A stretch of 51,727 nt of DNA, taken from an uncultured Prevotellaceae bacterium. GTDB taxonomy: Bacteria > Bacteroidota > Bacteroidia > Bacteroidales > Muribaculaceae. This document shows positions 27,092 through 36,764 of the stretch, piece by piece. The DNA lies in the NCBI GenBank assembly GCA_900318065.1, contig ONIY01000014.1:1-51727 (forward strand). The letters run 5' to 3'. The notes under the pieces were generated by a model that had not been told where the DNA came from, searched no databases, and saw only the letters and a list, made by a program, of their open reading frames with translations. Within the stretch, counting starts at the first letter, position 1; every line of letters starts with the position of its first letter. The position numbers and the translations under genes were made by a program.

Positions 27092-27403
27092 ATGAGACGT
27101 GCGCTTTACATATTGACCCTCAGCGTGGCGCTTGCCGTTGGCTCGGTGAGTGTTACGATGGTTGCTTCGCCCACTCGCGTTGAGCAGGTGTCGAGCGACG
27201 AGACCACTGTAGTGGGGGGCAAGGGCACCATTGCGATGGTTGCCGGCGATGGCGACACCACGTTCAACATCTATTCTATTACAGGCCAGCTCATCAAGAC
27301 CGTGAGGGTTAATGCAGGCACCCGCGTGACCATCGACATGCCCAAGGGTTTCTACATCGTGAAGTGTGCTGGTCGCTGGTCGCGCAAGGTTGTTGTCAAG
27401 TAA
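27092..27403 (+). CDS. Small exported protein consisting mainly of a sorting-type C-terminal domain
   Basis: 103 residues from ATG 27092. Signal peptide about 1-24 (LYILTLSVALAVGSVSVTMV), then a short linker, then a complete C-terminal sorting-like module: FNIYSITGQLIKTVRVNAGT, RVTIDMPKGFYIVKCAGRWS, KVVVK. In normal type IX cargo this module follows a large functional domain; here nothing else is present. It is followed after one base by the sulfatase gene, so the two are translated as a pair. It may be a small surface or periplasmic factor for the neighbour, or a decoy-like remnant; function unknown. Confidence 0.68.
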   Translation: MRRALYILTLSVALAVGSVSVTMVASPTRVEQVSSDETTVVGGKGTIAMVAGDGDTTFNIYSITGQLIKTVRVNAGTRVTIDMPKGFYIVKCAGRWSRKVVVK

Positions 27404-27404
27404 C

Positions 27405-29216
27405 ATGAAACCGCTCAAGAGGCGCCTTGCCGCAGCAATAAAATCTCCCTCTTTTTTGTTCTACGTTCTCGCTGTTGTGGTAATGACGGCGCAGATGGTT
27501 ATTACTACTAAAGCGATAAGCGGTGACCTCTTTGACGCCGCTATAACCTATGTGAGCTATAATCACGTGCTCGACGCCATTTTCCTCTCGGCGTTCTACT
27601 GGTTGCTGCCAGCGCGGCGCAAGGGGTGGATGTGGCTGCTCATTGCCGTGGTTACGGTGTGGTGCTTTGCCCACATTATCTACAACGAGACCTATCACGA
27701 CATGATGCCCTTCTCGTCGTGGCTCTACTGGAACAACCTGGGCACGGTGGTCTTCGACAGCGTACTGGGAACCATCACCCCGCAGGCAATAGCGGTGGTG
27801 GTGTTGCCACTGGTGCTGCTGGTGGTGTATCTGTTATTCTTGCGCAAGCGCGTGTCGCGCGACACGCATTTCATGCGACGCCGGTGGCTGCTGGCGCTCG
27901 TGGCGCTACTGCTACCCATGGCGGTTCATGGACTGCGGCTCACGGTGGGTGCGGTGCGCAACGGCGACACGCTCGAGAATCGTTTTGCCAACAAGTATTA
28001 CAACTTCGTCAACTTCAGGATAAAGCTCTACCCGTTGCTCAACGGCAATGTGCCCTTTGTGTTCTACAGCATCATCAAGTCATGCCAGGGCGTAACCAGC
28101 GAGCAGCGCAGCCAGGCTCAGCAGTTTCTCGACAAGGAGATACCTGTCTATACCGACAACAGCTACTGCGCCACCGTAGCCGAGCCACGCAACGTGGTGC
28201 TGCTGCTCGTGGAGTCGCTCAACGCCTGGGTCGTAGACCTCAAGATCGACGGCCGCGAGGTGTGCCCCGTGCTCAACAGCCTCGTTGCCGACACAAGCGC
28301 TATCGCCACCACCCAGATGATGGCGCAGGTGAAGAACGGCCGCTCGAGCGACGGAATGTTCATTTACAACACCGGACTGCTGCCGCTGCCAGTGCAGTCG
28401 GTGGCGATGGACTATGGTGAGAACGAATACCCGGCGCTTGCCTGGGCCCTCAAGAGCGTCAATCCCCGCTACCGCACCATGGAGATCACCGTGGACCGCA
28501 GTGGCATGTGGAATGTGGACCACACCGCCGCCAGCTATGGCTTCGACAGCCTTTACTTGCAAGACGTCTATCGCGACACCTTCATCAAGTCGCGCCAGTC
28601 GATCGACAAGTCGCTGCTCGAGTTTGCCAGTGCCAAGTTTGCCCAGCAGCGGCAGCCGTTCTATGCCATGGTGTTCACCGGCACCACCCATGTGCCCTAT
28701 GACAAACTCGAGGACAGGCTGCAGCCCACGTGGATCTCCGAGAGCAAGAGCTACACGCCCTATGTGCGCAACTACCTGGAGAAGGTGGCGTTCTTCGACC
28801 GCCAGCTCGGCGCGTTCATCGAGCGCATGAAGCGCGACGGCACTTACGACAACACAGTGTTCATCATCGCCAGCGACCACAGCGACTTCATCGACGACGA
28901 CCCGCAGGGCCGAGCCGCAATCTCCAAGCGCGGCATCGAGTGCGTCTTTGTCATCCTCAACTCGGGACTGCCAGGTCGCCGCATCGAGGGACCAGTGGGG
29001 CAAATCGACCTCTATCCCACGCTGCTCGACCTGCTGGGACTCAACACCTACTGGTGGAAAGGCCTGGGGCACAGCCTGCTGCGCAACGATGTGCACTCTG
29101 CCGTCCCCGCCCCCGGCGAGACCGCCGGCGACACCTCCTCACCCCTGCTGCACCACCAGCAACAAGCCTGGCCCGTCTCAGAAACCATCATCAAGAGCAA
29201 CTGGTGGAAGAAATGA
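27405..29216 (+). CDS. LtaS-like membrane sulfatase / phosphotransferase
   Basis: 603 residues from ATG 27405 (MKPLKRRLAAAI). About four or five membrane helices in residues 15-185 are followed by a periplasmic alkaline-phosphatase-fold domain. Active-site blocks: VVLLLVESLNAWVVD (first metal-binding Glu), KNGRSSDGMFIYNTGLLPL (nucleophile region, Ser where LtaS has Thr), FTGTTHVPYD, and IIASDHSDFIDDD (Asp-His metal ligands). Closest roles are transfer of phosphoglycerol or phosphoethanolamine to lipids or glycans in the envelope. Gram-negative relatives usually modify lipid A or capsule; which applies is not visible. Coupled to the small CTD gene just upstream. Confidence 0.85.
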   Translation: MKPLKRRLAAAIKSPSFLFYVLAVVVMTAQMVITTKAISGDLFDAAITYVSYNHVLDAIFLSAFYWLLPARRKGWMWLLIAVVTVWCFAHIIYNETYHDMMPFSSWLYWNNLGTVVFDSVLGTITPQAIAVVVLPLVLLVVYLLFLRKRVSRDTHFMRRRWLLALVALLLPMAVHGLRLTVGAVRNGDTLENRFANKYYNFVNFRIKLYPLLNGNVPFVFYSIIKSCQGVTSEQRSQAQQFLDKEIPVYTDNSYCATVAEPRNVVLLLVESLNAWVVDLKIDGREVCPVLNSLVADTSAIATTQMMAQVKNGRSSDGMFIYNTGLLPLPVQSVAMDYGENEYPALAWALKSVNPRYRTMEITVDRSGMWNVDHTAASYGFDSLYLQDVYRDTFIKSRQSIDKSLLEFASAKFAQQRQPFYAMVFTGTTHVPYDKLEDRLQPTWISESKSYTPYVRNYLEKVAFFDRQLGAFIERMKRDGTYDNTVFIIASDHSDFIDDDPQGRAAISKRGIECVFVILNSGLPGRRIEGPVGQIDLYPTLLDLLGLNTYWWKGLGHSLLRNDVHSAVPAPGETAGDTSSPLLHHQQQAWPVSETIIKSNWWKK

Positions 29217-29303
29217 AAAGTGCAAGGGAAGTGTGCTTTTATATTTTGTAGTGAAATTAACATCATTTAACTGCTTTGTGTTACTTATCAATGTTCTTTT
29301 TGA

Positions 29304-29311
29304 TAATTTTG
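29304..29311 (+). promoter_or_regulatory. -7 box of secreted-protein gene 29374
   Basis: TAATTTTG followed by CAAGCTGA; a TTTG at 29275-29278 is 25 nt upstream, longer than usual. ATG at 29374. Confidence 0.45.
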
Positions 29312-29373
29312 CAAGCTGATAAGTCTAGATCACAACCTATTAACTAAAACTACTCACCAAATACTTGTTTAAA

Positions 29374-31071
29374 ATGAAAAGGATTTATGCTATGATTCTT
29401 GCCGCTATTATTGCGGTGGGTGCAAGTGCCGTCACCCCTCTTCCCGATCAGGGCGTGTATCGCATTCAGAATGTATACTCAGGCACTTGGGTTAAACTAC
29501 AACACAACTACCTTGCCGACATTACCGCTACCACCTACGACGAAGCCAGCCCACTGCTGGTGTGGTATGGCGAGCGTGACGAGAACGGCGAGTCGCTGCT
29601 CACCAACCTGAGCGGCGATGGTGGTGACATGATTGAGACCTTGGAGTTCATCAAGGGCCTTATCAAGGAGACTCTTGAGTACAACAACCAGCCCACATGG
29701 TTCCTCAAGGAGATGTTCCAGTTGCACCTCGTGCCCACTGGCGATGCCGATGGCTCGGTGTACCTGTGCGTTGATGTCCCCGAGATTGAGAACTGGGAGG
29801 AGATTCGCAACATCATCCTTGAGGCTGCTGGCGGACAGACCGCAGTAACCTATTATATCAGCCACATGCATCCTGGCCACCGCCACTACATGGGCATTGA
29901 CTACGACGGCAGCTTCGGCTACCGCCTGGAGGCTGGCACCCCTGAGGGCACCGACATCAAGTTCCTCATGGTGCGCGAAGACCTCACGGGTGGTTACTGC
30001 TATGTGAAGACTGCTTTGAGCACTGCCGAGGCTCCCTACCTGCGCCGTGTGCACAGCCAGACCAGCACCGTCGACCTGGCTTCGCCTCATGGCGATGCCA
30101 GCGCAGTGTTTAACATCGCTGTCGATGGCATCAAGGTTAACCGCCTGGCTGTTCAGGGTCTCGACCTGGCACCTCTGGCACAGGCCATACAGGGGTCTTA
30201 TCTTGCCCTTTGCCCAACTAACACCACTGCTGGGAAATTCGTTTACGACGCCTATGCGCTCAAGCTGCAGCTCCCCGACGAGGTTGACGCCGATGCCGTG
30301 CTTGCCGCTGCTGCTCAAGCCCTGGGCGAGAATAGCGAGATCTATGCAGCGCTGAGCTCTCACAGCGAGTTCATCAAGGACCGCGCGGCCATCTACTTCG
30401 TGCACAGCAACAATGGTGGCGTGACTGTGGCTGGCGATGCCCGCTATGCCGACTATGGTGATGCCGCCAAGTGGAAGCTCGAGATGATCGACACCCAGGA
30501 CAACTACTTTGCCCCGCAGGCAACAGTGGCTGCCAGTGGCAAATACTACACCACATTCTACGCAGCATTCCCTTGCACTATCGTTAACCCAAGCAATGTG
30601 AAGGCCTACACGGTGGCCAATGTCATTGAGGACGGCACCCCCTATATCGAGCCTCTCGAGAGCAGCACTATTCCTGCCGGAATGCCAGTGCTGCTTGAGT
30701 ATGCTTCGCAAACTGATGCCGACAATTTGCTCATGCCAGTCCAGCCAAGCGAGCCCTCGGGAATAGCGCCTAAGGAGGATTCTAACCAGCCTAAGAGCAA
30801 ACTCAAAGGCACTTATTTCGATGATGACACCCCTAATGAGAAAGACAACACCATGCTCACTCTGCAAGAGGGGTTGAAGTTTGCCATCGACACCGAGGCC
30901 GATTACATGCCAGCCAACAAGGCTTGGGTCGACAATTCTATCACCACCGCTATCACCGCTATCAACAGGGATGCTCAGGCCGATGACACCATCTACGACC
31001 TCATGGGCCGCAAAGTGGTCAACCCAACCCACGGCATCTACATCCAGAACGGAAAGAAAGTGGTTTATTAA
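29374..31071 (+). CDS. Secreted multidomain protein with sorting-like tail
   Basis: 565 residues from ATG 29374 (MKRIYAMILAAIIAVGASAV, signal peptide). The segment after the signal, GVYRIQNVYSGTWVKLQ, resembles the first strand of ricin-type beta-trefoil domains; a similar line (FYRVINKSTKRVING) occurs in the broken gene 32466-34936. The middle is unrecognised. Near residues 390-470 is YYTTFYAAFPCTIVNPSNVK and IPAGMPVLLEYAS, also paralleled in that gene (YYTTLRTSWD, IIPKGTPVIIKTK). The tail TIYDLMGRKVVNPTHGIYIQ fits a type IX sorting-like module. Probably a surface carbohydrate-binding protein (inference). Confidence 0.68.
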   Translation: MKRIYAMILAAIIAVGASAVTPLPDQGVYRIQNVYSGTWVKLQHNYLADITATTYDEASPLLVWYGERDENGESLLTNLSGDGGDMIETLEFIKGLIKETLEYNNQPTWFLKEMFQLHLVPTGDADGSVYLCVDVPEIENWEEIRNIILEAAGGQTAVTYYISHMHPGHRHYMGIDYDGSFGYRLEAGTPEGTDIKFLMVREDLTGGYCYVKTALSTAEAPYLRRVHSQTSTVDLASPHGDASAVFNIAVDGIKVNRLAVQGLDLAPLAQAIQGSYLALCPTNTTAGKFVYDAYALKLQLPDEVDADAVLAAAAQALGENSEIYAALSSHSEFIKDRAAIYFVHSNNGGVTVAGDARYADYGDAAKWKLEMIDTQDNYFAPQATVAASGKYYTTFYAAFPCTIVNPSNVKAYTVANVIEDGTPYIEPLESSTIPAGMPVLLEYASQTDADNLLMPVQPSEPSGIAPKEDSNQPKSKLKGTYFDDDTPNEKDNTMLTLQEGLKFAIDTEADYMPANKAWVDNSITTAITAINRDAQADDTIYDLMGRKVVNPTHGIYIQNGKKVVY

Positions 31072-31194
31072 TGCATTATAATGCACAATTAGGCTTACGC
31101 CATTGCGCTTGATTGAAAGGCGAATTCAGTGATGAGCAAAAGCTGTAATATTCCCCTCAACACCCCCTCTAAGATAGAGCGGGCAGGGGGGAGT

Positions 31195-32466
31195 ATGACA
31201 ACCCGCATCAAGGGAATCCTCTGTGCCTTGGCAATCTTTTTGTCATTCGCCACAAGTGCCGCACCACGCGACTCAGTGGCAGTGACCTGGACCCACCCAG
31301 GCCCCTTGCTCCCCGACAGCAGTAACTTTGTCACTGCAAGCGTGCTGGTGGCATCGCCAGGTGAGGCAATCTACTCGCAGCTGGGGCATGCCGCATTGCG
31401 CATGGAATGTCCTGTCCACAATCTTGACTATTGCTTCAGTTTTGAAGAAGAAGCTGGAATGGGTGGCATCCTCAAGTTCTTTGTAGGTAAGACCGATGCT
31501 CACATGATGGCGGTGCCAACAGCACAGTTCTTGAGCAATTTCAAGAAAGAAGGCAGGCAGGTGAAGCAGTACACACTCAACCTCACTTTGCATGAGGAGC
31601 AAGAACTGTGGCGGCTGCTCGACAACGACTACGTTGACGAGAACCTGCGGCATTTCAACTTCCTGCAGAACAACTGCTCGTCGGTGTCGCTCATGGCGAT
31701 TGAGAATGTGGTGGTGGATGAGACAATTGACTTCAACGGCTGGCCCGAGCCTTTCAAATTGATTAATGGGGCAATAATGAAGCATCAAACTCGCGAATGG
31801 CCTTGGCTGCAATTCTTGTGCCTTACATTCTTAGGTACTGAGGGCGACTTGTTTTGGGAGCAAGAACAACGCACAGGACCTGAATTGCTGCCGCTAGTGC
31901 TCAAGAAAGCCTCAATAGTCGCAGCCGATGGCTCTAGTCGCCCAATGGTCACAGGTGAAAAGGAGATTCTGCCACTTGTCAATCGCTTTGAGGCGTCACG
32001 GTTAACACCAACTGTGGCGTTTGGCGCATTGCTGCTTGTGGTGGTCCTTTTCACATTGGCACAACTCAAGTGGAAATTGTGCCGTGCAGGGCGAGTGCTC
32101 GATATCATGCTGATGGTGCTGGTAACGGCAATGGGTTTGTTCCTGATTTACACCAGCTTTGTGTCAGGGCTCTTTGGTAAGCATTGGAACTGGTATCTTA
32201 TACCATTCAATCCACTACCATTGATCATTTGGCTCATCTGGCGCAAGCGCAAGGGATTCTACAAGGTCTATTTGCTCTACACAGTGGTTCTGGTGTTGTT
32301 TATCCTCGCCACCCCACTGAGCCAGCAACTCGACCTTCCACATCAGCTAATCACTGCAACACTCGCAGTGCGATGCTTATTTAACTACTATGACAGCAAG
32401 CGAAATGCCGCAACAGCCGTAATAATGACAAAAACAAAAAATAAAAATATTAAAAATAAAAAGTGA
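31195..32466 (+). CDS. DUF4105 (Lnb-type) membrane protein
   Basis: 423 residues from ATG 31195, which gives a signal peptide (IKGILCALAIFLSFATSAAP); a frame extension upstream has no such signal. The N-terminal periplasmic part shows DUF4105/Lnb-like sequence: SPGEAIYSQLGHAALRMECP, DYCFSFEEEAG and FLQNNCSSVSLMAIE (the conserved His of SQLGHAALR and Cys of NNCSS would be the putative catalytic pair). Four hydrophobic segments follow at about 280-400, then a Lys-rich tail. Lnb homologues in other phyla act in lipoprotein N-acylation (lyso form); whether this Bacteroidales family does so is not established. Its stop overlaps the start of the next gene (TGATG). Confidence 0.75.
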   Translation: MTTRIKGILCALAIFLSFATSAAPRDSVAVTWTHPGPLLPDSSNFVTASVLVASPGEAIYSQLGHAALRMECPVHNLDYCFSFEEEAGMGGILKFFVGKTDAHMMAVPTAQFLSNFKKEGRQVKQYTLNLTLHEEQELWRLLDNDYVDENLRHFNFLQNNCSSVSLMAIENVVVDETIDFNGWPEPFKLINGAIMKHQTREWPWLQFLCLTFLGTEGDLFWEQEQRTGPELLPLVLKKASIVAADGSSRPMVTGEKEILPLVNRFEASRLTPTVAFGALLLVVVLFTLAQLKWKLCRAGRVLDIMLMVLVTAMGLFLIYTSFVSGLFGKHWNWYLIPFNPLPLIIWLIWRKRKGFYKVYLLYTVVLVLFILATPLSQQLDLPHQLITATLAVRCLFNYYDSKRNAATAVIMTKTKNKNIKNKK

Positions 32467-34936
32467 TGTTTAGATATAAGAATTTTAAAATACTGATAAT
32501 GCTGATGCTTTTTGCCTTTGCTGGGCAGAATGCTTGGGCAGACGAGGACTACTGGATGTATGTACATTTGAAACAAAAATGTGAACCAACAGGAGTTGGT
32601 AAAGTTTATGCATCAACCGACCCATTAAGTGCTGACAATCCAAATAATTGTGTTGTTGTCCCAGAAGGTGGTAAAGAATACGAAAGTTCAACACATGAGT
32701 CAAATATAACTAATAATTGGGTAACAGGTACACAATGGTTTGTTAATACAATTCCTGTTGATGTTTGGAGTTATGGATTTGTGGGTTGGAAGAATGGAGA
32801 TGGAGTAATTGTTAGTACAGAACCCAGTCCTCTACAAAGTTTTTATGATCCTGGGGTTTATGCTGTTGATAAGAACGGAAAGAAAACATCAAAATCAGGT
32901 TATCTTAAGCCAAGTCCATTTCCTGTAACTCTCGAGCTAACAGCAGTTTATGAGGAAATTGACCCAATTGTTGTTGCTGTTCCAGAGAATTATAGTATTG
33001 GCAACACAATAATTAGCAAAGCAAATAATAAAGTGGCAGACAATGTAGAAATTTTTGCCTATCCTATACGGCCAAGTTCAAAATTTATAGGTTGGTATAA
33101 AGATGGGGTGTTTGAAACTACAGAAAATCCATATTCGTTTACCATAGAAGATGAAACTAAGCATACCTATACAGCAAAATTTAGGACAGGACACTCTTTT
33201 ACAGAGTAATTAATAAGTCTACTAAAAGGGTTATAAATGGAGAAAAAGATCAAGGTAGTATGACTGATTTATCAGCATTACAATTAGTGGATTATCAAAC
33301 GGCTCAAGTATCTGCGGGTTCAGTATTTGAAATAAAATATGATAATTCTAAACCTGAGTGTGTTGATTTTATAGTTCAAAATTTTGATCCAGGAGCCAAG
33401 TATTATAATAAAGATAAAGGTGTTTTTATGTGTATGCGACATAAAATAGTTGATAATACATGGAAAATACACCCAAACAGAAACACCCCATTCTTGGCAG
33501 ACAAGGGTTCTGGGAATGTGGTTGCTGAAGAATATATAGTAGATAATTATAATTCAAAAGAATATGTGGATTGGTATTTAGAGCCATTTGATTTGGACCT
33601 TGAGACTAAGGAGAATTATTTCTCCCTTGATCCTGCGAAGTTGATTCAATTGGGTGAAGATGAGTATTACACCACGTTGCGTACTTCTTGGGACATTTTG
33701 TTCAATCCTGAGCAGATGACTCCTTATGTTGTCACTTCGGTGGTGGATGAGACGAATGGCACGTTTGAGATGGAGCCATTGGATGGCAATATCATTCCAA
33801 AGGGTACCCCTGTGATTATAAAGACAAAAAGCACCGATATTGAAGAAAACCGCATGGTGCCAATTATCTCCAATGCCACAAAACCTACAGTCAATGAGTT
33901 GAAGTCTAGCGAGAAATACTTCCCTAACCAGAGTGTGTCGACTGGCAGTAACTATAAGAAACTTATGGTAAAAGACGGCCAACTCGCCTTTGGCGGTGAT
34001 GCGTTGAATAAAGTCAATGGAAACGAGGCTTACCTGTGTGTTGCTAATGACGTGATACTTCCAGGTCTTCCTAACATCACCCTTGCCGACTTGCTTGAAA
34101 GTCGTGATACCGAGAAAACTTATAGCGTTACCGACTTGACTTGCGTGTATGCCCGTGATAATGTGCTGTACTGCAAGGATGATGACGGTGCAAGAAACCG
34201 TAGCGAAATGAAGGAAGGCGAAATAGATTATTTGGTGACAGTTGCAGGTCTGCAAACGAAACCTTGGGACCAAAGTAACTGGATAGCAGTGAAGTTGCCT
34301 GGCGAGGCCAATCCTAATTATTTAGACCATCGCTTGACGAAAGTTGTTGGTAGGTTAACAAATACGGTGAATCCTGAGTTTGAGGTTACAGTTGCTCCTA
34401 GCATTGGCGACGAGAATCCATATGACGAGAATAATTATATAACTTGCAACTTTTCGGGTTCACATCAGGCGAATGTCACTATCAATAACGTGGAGCACAA
34501 CTACTATTTTGTGGAGCCCAAGCCCATGGAGATTGCCAATGTGAAATGGGCATTGTGGAATGGCGAGACTTTCTCAAAGCCCTCCAACGCCAGCAGCGAC
34601 CTGAAGGGTGAGTTTGCTGCCAATTTCTCTTTCTCGGGAGAGCCTAGTAGCGCTGGGGTGTACAATTTCCCGGCATTGATAAAGATTGCCCCAACAGCTC
34701 AAGGCATCATGCCACGCGCTCAGGATGAGGCTACAAAGAGTTGGGTAGTTTTCCCACTTGAACTTACTAACCAGCCAGTTACCGCCATCGACAGCTTGCA
34801 AAGTGGCAAGACGACTGTCAAGGTGGTCTACTACAACCTCATGGGAGTAGAGAGTGCGGTGCCTCATAATGGTGTCAACATTGTAGAGACTCGCTATAGC
34901 GATGGTACACGCACAACAACTAAGATAATTAGATAA
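32466..34936 (+). pseudogene. Large secreted protein gene interrupted by a frameshift
   Basis: Part 1 (32466-33209) encodes a signal peptide (LIMLMLFAFAGQNAWA) and two beta-rich repeat modules with FVGWKNGDGVI and FIGWYKDGVFETTENPYSFT, like Listeria-Bacteroides (InlB B-type) repeats; it stops after RTGHSFTE. Part 2 is open from 33185 and continues FYRVINKSTKRVINGEKDQG ... to a sorting-like tail (VVYYNLMGVESAVPHNGVNI ... DGTRTTTKIIR). Adding one T to TTTT at 33197-33200 joins them as RTGHSFYRVINKSTK. An ATG at 33260 might start part 2 alone, without a signal peptide. The first ~1.1 kb is clearly more AT-rich than the rest. Real mutation, phase variation or sequencing error cannot be told apart here. 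Confidence 0.75.
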
Positions 34937-34956
34937 GGATTTCTGTTATCAGCATT

Positions 34957-34997
34957 ACAACAACGGTGAGCGATGGATAATCGCTTGCCGTTGTTGT
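34957..34997 (+). terminator. Strong hairpin after gene ending 34936
   Basis: 18-bp stem (34957-34974 / 34980-34997, loop GGATA) with two U-G wobbles that pair only in the plus-strand transcript. It starts 21 nt after the stop; no U-run follows. Confidence 0.75.
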
Positions 34998-35096
34998 GCT
35001 ATGGAGGGAATGCACTATTCTTAAAAAATGTTATAAATCCGCTTGGTTTGCCATAAAATCATTATCTTAGCAGTCTATATTCATGAAAGCTATAAA

Positions 35097-36548
35097 ATGA
35101 TACTTGCCGAGTTGTTTCCTTATTCCAGACTGGTGTTTACCATTTTGTATGGTATCACGGCGGTAGCGATTATTGGCGTTGTGGTTAGCGAGAACCGCAA
35201 TCCAGTAAAGACGCTGGCGTGGATCACTGTGCTGGTGCTGCTGCCGGTGGTGGGTATCGTGCTTTACATCTTCTTTGGCCGCAGCCTGCGGCATGTGCGC
35301 ATGATATCTCGCAAGAAGCGGTTGCGATTGACTGGCCGCGACGACATCAAGCACCTGATGCGCGGTGGGCAGGTGGTGCGCTACGACACGTCGCTGAGCG
35401 AGCGCCAGCAGATGATAAACCTGGTGAACAGTATCCAGGGCTCGCCCTACTTGCCCAACAACGAGGTGGAGATCTTCACCAACGGCAAGGACAAGTTTGC
35501 TGCCTACAAGCGCGACCTGCTCGCTGCCAAGCGCTATATCCACATCCAGTACTACATCATCGAGAACGACAAGCTGGGCAATGAGATAGCCGAGATACTC
35601 AAGCAGAAGGTGGGCGAGGGCGTGAAGGTGCGCGTGCTCTACGACCACGTGGGGTCGTTCCACTTCGACATGTCCTATTTCAAGAAGCTGCGCAAGGCGG
35701 GAGTAGATGTGTATCCGTTCATGAAGATCACCTTCCCTGAGTTTGCCAACCGCATCAACTGGCGCAACCACCGCAAGATAACGGTCATCGACGGCGAGAT
35801 AGGCTACATAGGTGGCATGAACATCGCCGACCGCTACATCGACGGCGGCAAGATGGGGCACTGGCGCGACACTCACCTGCGCGTGCGGGGCGACGTCGTG
35901 GCAGCGCTGCAGGTGTCGTTTGCCATCGATTGGAACTTCATGAAGCGTGAGCTCATCGAGGAGCCGGTGGCAGTGGTGGAGCCAGGCAGCATCGTCCGCC
36001 CTGTGGGCATGCAGCTCGTCACTGGCGGTCCCACGAGCCAGTGGGTGAACATGGCGTTTGTGTTCCAGAAGGCCATCGATGGCGCCAGCAAGTGCGTCTA
36101 CATTCAGACGCCCTATTTCCTGCCCAGCGACAGCCTGCTCAAGTCGCTGCAGGTGGCGGCGATGAGCAAGGTGGACGTGCGCCTGATGATTCCCCGCAAG
36201 CCCGACAGCATCTTGCTGCGCTATGCCTCCTATTCCTATGTGCGGCAGTGCCTCGACGCGGGCATTAAGATCTACTTCTACGAGCCTGGAATGCTGCATT
36301 CTAAGGTGGTGGTGGTTGACGACGACTTCGTGACCACGGGGTCGACCAACTTCGACTTCCGCAGTTTTGAGCACAACTTTGAGGGCAATGTGCTGGTCTA
36401 CAGCAACGATTTCAACCAGCGCATGAAAGACGTCATGCTCATGGACATGCATCAGTGCAGCCGCATCAGCCTGCGCGCATGGCGCAAGCGCCCCATGTGG
36501 CAAAAGGCAGTGGAGTCGATTGTGCGCCTCTTCGGCCCCCTGCTGTAG
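35097..36548 (+). CDS. cls: Cardiolipin synthase (PLD superfamily)
   Basis: 483 residues from ATG 35097 (MILAELFPYSRLVFTILYGI). Two N-terminal membrane helices (about 9-29 and 38-58) are followed by two phospholipase D motifs: NHRKITVIDGEIGYIGGMN and LHSKVVVVDDDFVTTGSTNF, each HxKxxxxD. Bacterial Cls joins two phosphatidylglycerols (or a related pair) into cardiolipin at the inner membrane. Length and layout are standard. Downstream is a 216-bp gap made of tandem repeat words and then the GHL10 gene. Confidence 0.95.
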   Translation: MILAELFPYSRLVFTILYGITAVAIIGVVVSENRNPVKTLAWITVLVLLPVVGIVLYIFFGRSLRHVRMISRKKRLRLTGRDDIKHLMRGGQVVRYDTSLSERQQMINLVNSIQGSPYLPNNEVEIFTNGKDKFAAYKRDLLAAKRYIHIQYYIIENDKLGNEIAEILKQKVGEGVKVRVLYDHVGSFHFDMSYFKKLRKAGVDVYPFMKITFPEFANRINWRNHRKITVIDGEIGYIGGMNIADRYIDGGKMGHWRDTHLRVRGDVVAALQVSFAIDWNFMKRELIEEPVAVVEPGSIVRPVGMQLVTGGPTSQWVNMAFVFQKAIDGASKCVYIQTPYFLPSDSLLKSLQVAAMSKVDVRLMIPRKPDSILLRYASYSYVRQCLDAGIKIYFYEPGMLHSKVVVVDDDFVTTGSTNFDFRSFEHNFEGNVLVYSNDFNQRMKDVMLMDMHQCSRISLRAWRKRPMWQKAVESIVRLFGPLL

Positions 36549-36555
36549 AAGTAGT

Positions 36556-36756
36556 CAGTAATCAGTGGTCAGTAGTCAGTTTTCAGTAGGCAGTATTCAG
36601 TTATCTGGGTTTTCCGGGCCTTCCGGGCCTTCCGGATGTTCCGGGTTTTCCGGATGTTCCGGGCCACTTAAAACTTTCCACTTTCCACTTTCCACTTTCC
36701 ACTTTCCACTTAATACTTAACCCTTAACCCTTAACCCTTAACCCTTAACCCTTAAC
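36556..36756. repeat. Composite CAGTNNN / NNNTTCCGG / CTTTCCA-CTTAACC tracts
   Basis: Seven CAGTNNN heptamers (36556-36604), six nonamers ending TTCCGG (36609-36662), then heptamers CTTTCCA and CTTAACC (from about 36674 to 36756), ending 8 nt before ATG 36765. The first two blocks repeat, inverted, the arrangement at 19516-19601; the third shares words with 18864-18898 (inverted). Confidence 0.88.
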
Positions 36757-36764
36757 ACTTATCA

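Noticed and set aside
35067-36503. Long antisense frame opposite cardiolipin synthase, and similar ones opposite 27405-29216, 29374-31071 and 36765-38297
   Set aside because: Composition is His/Val/Ala-rich as expected from the reverse of GC-biased codons; the sense genes have clear domains.
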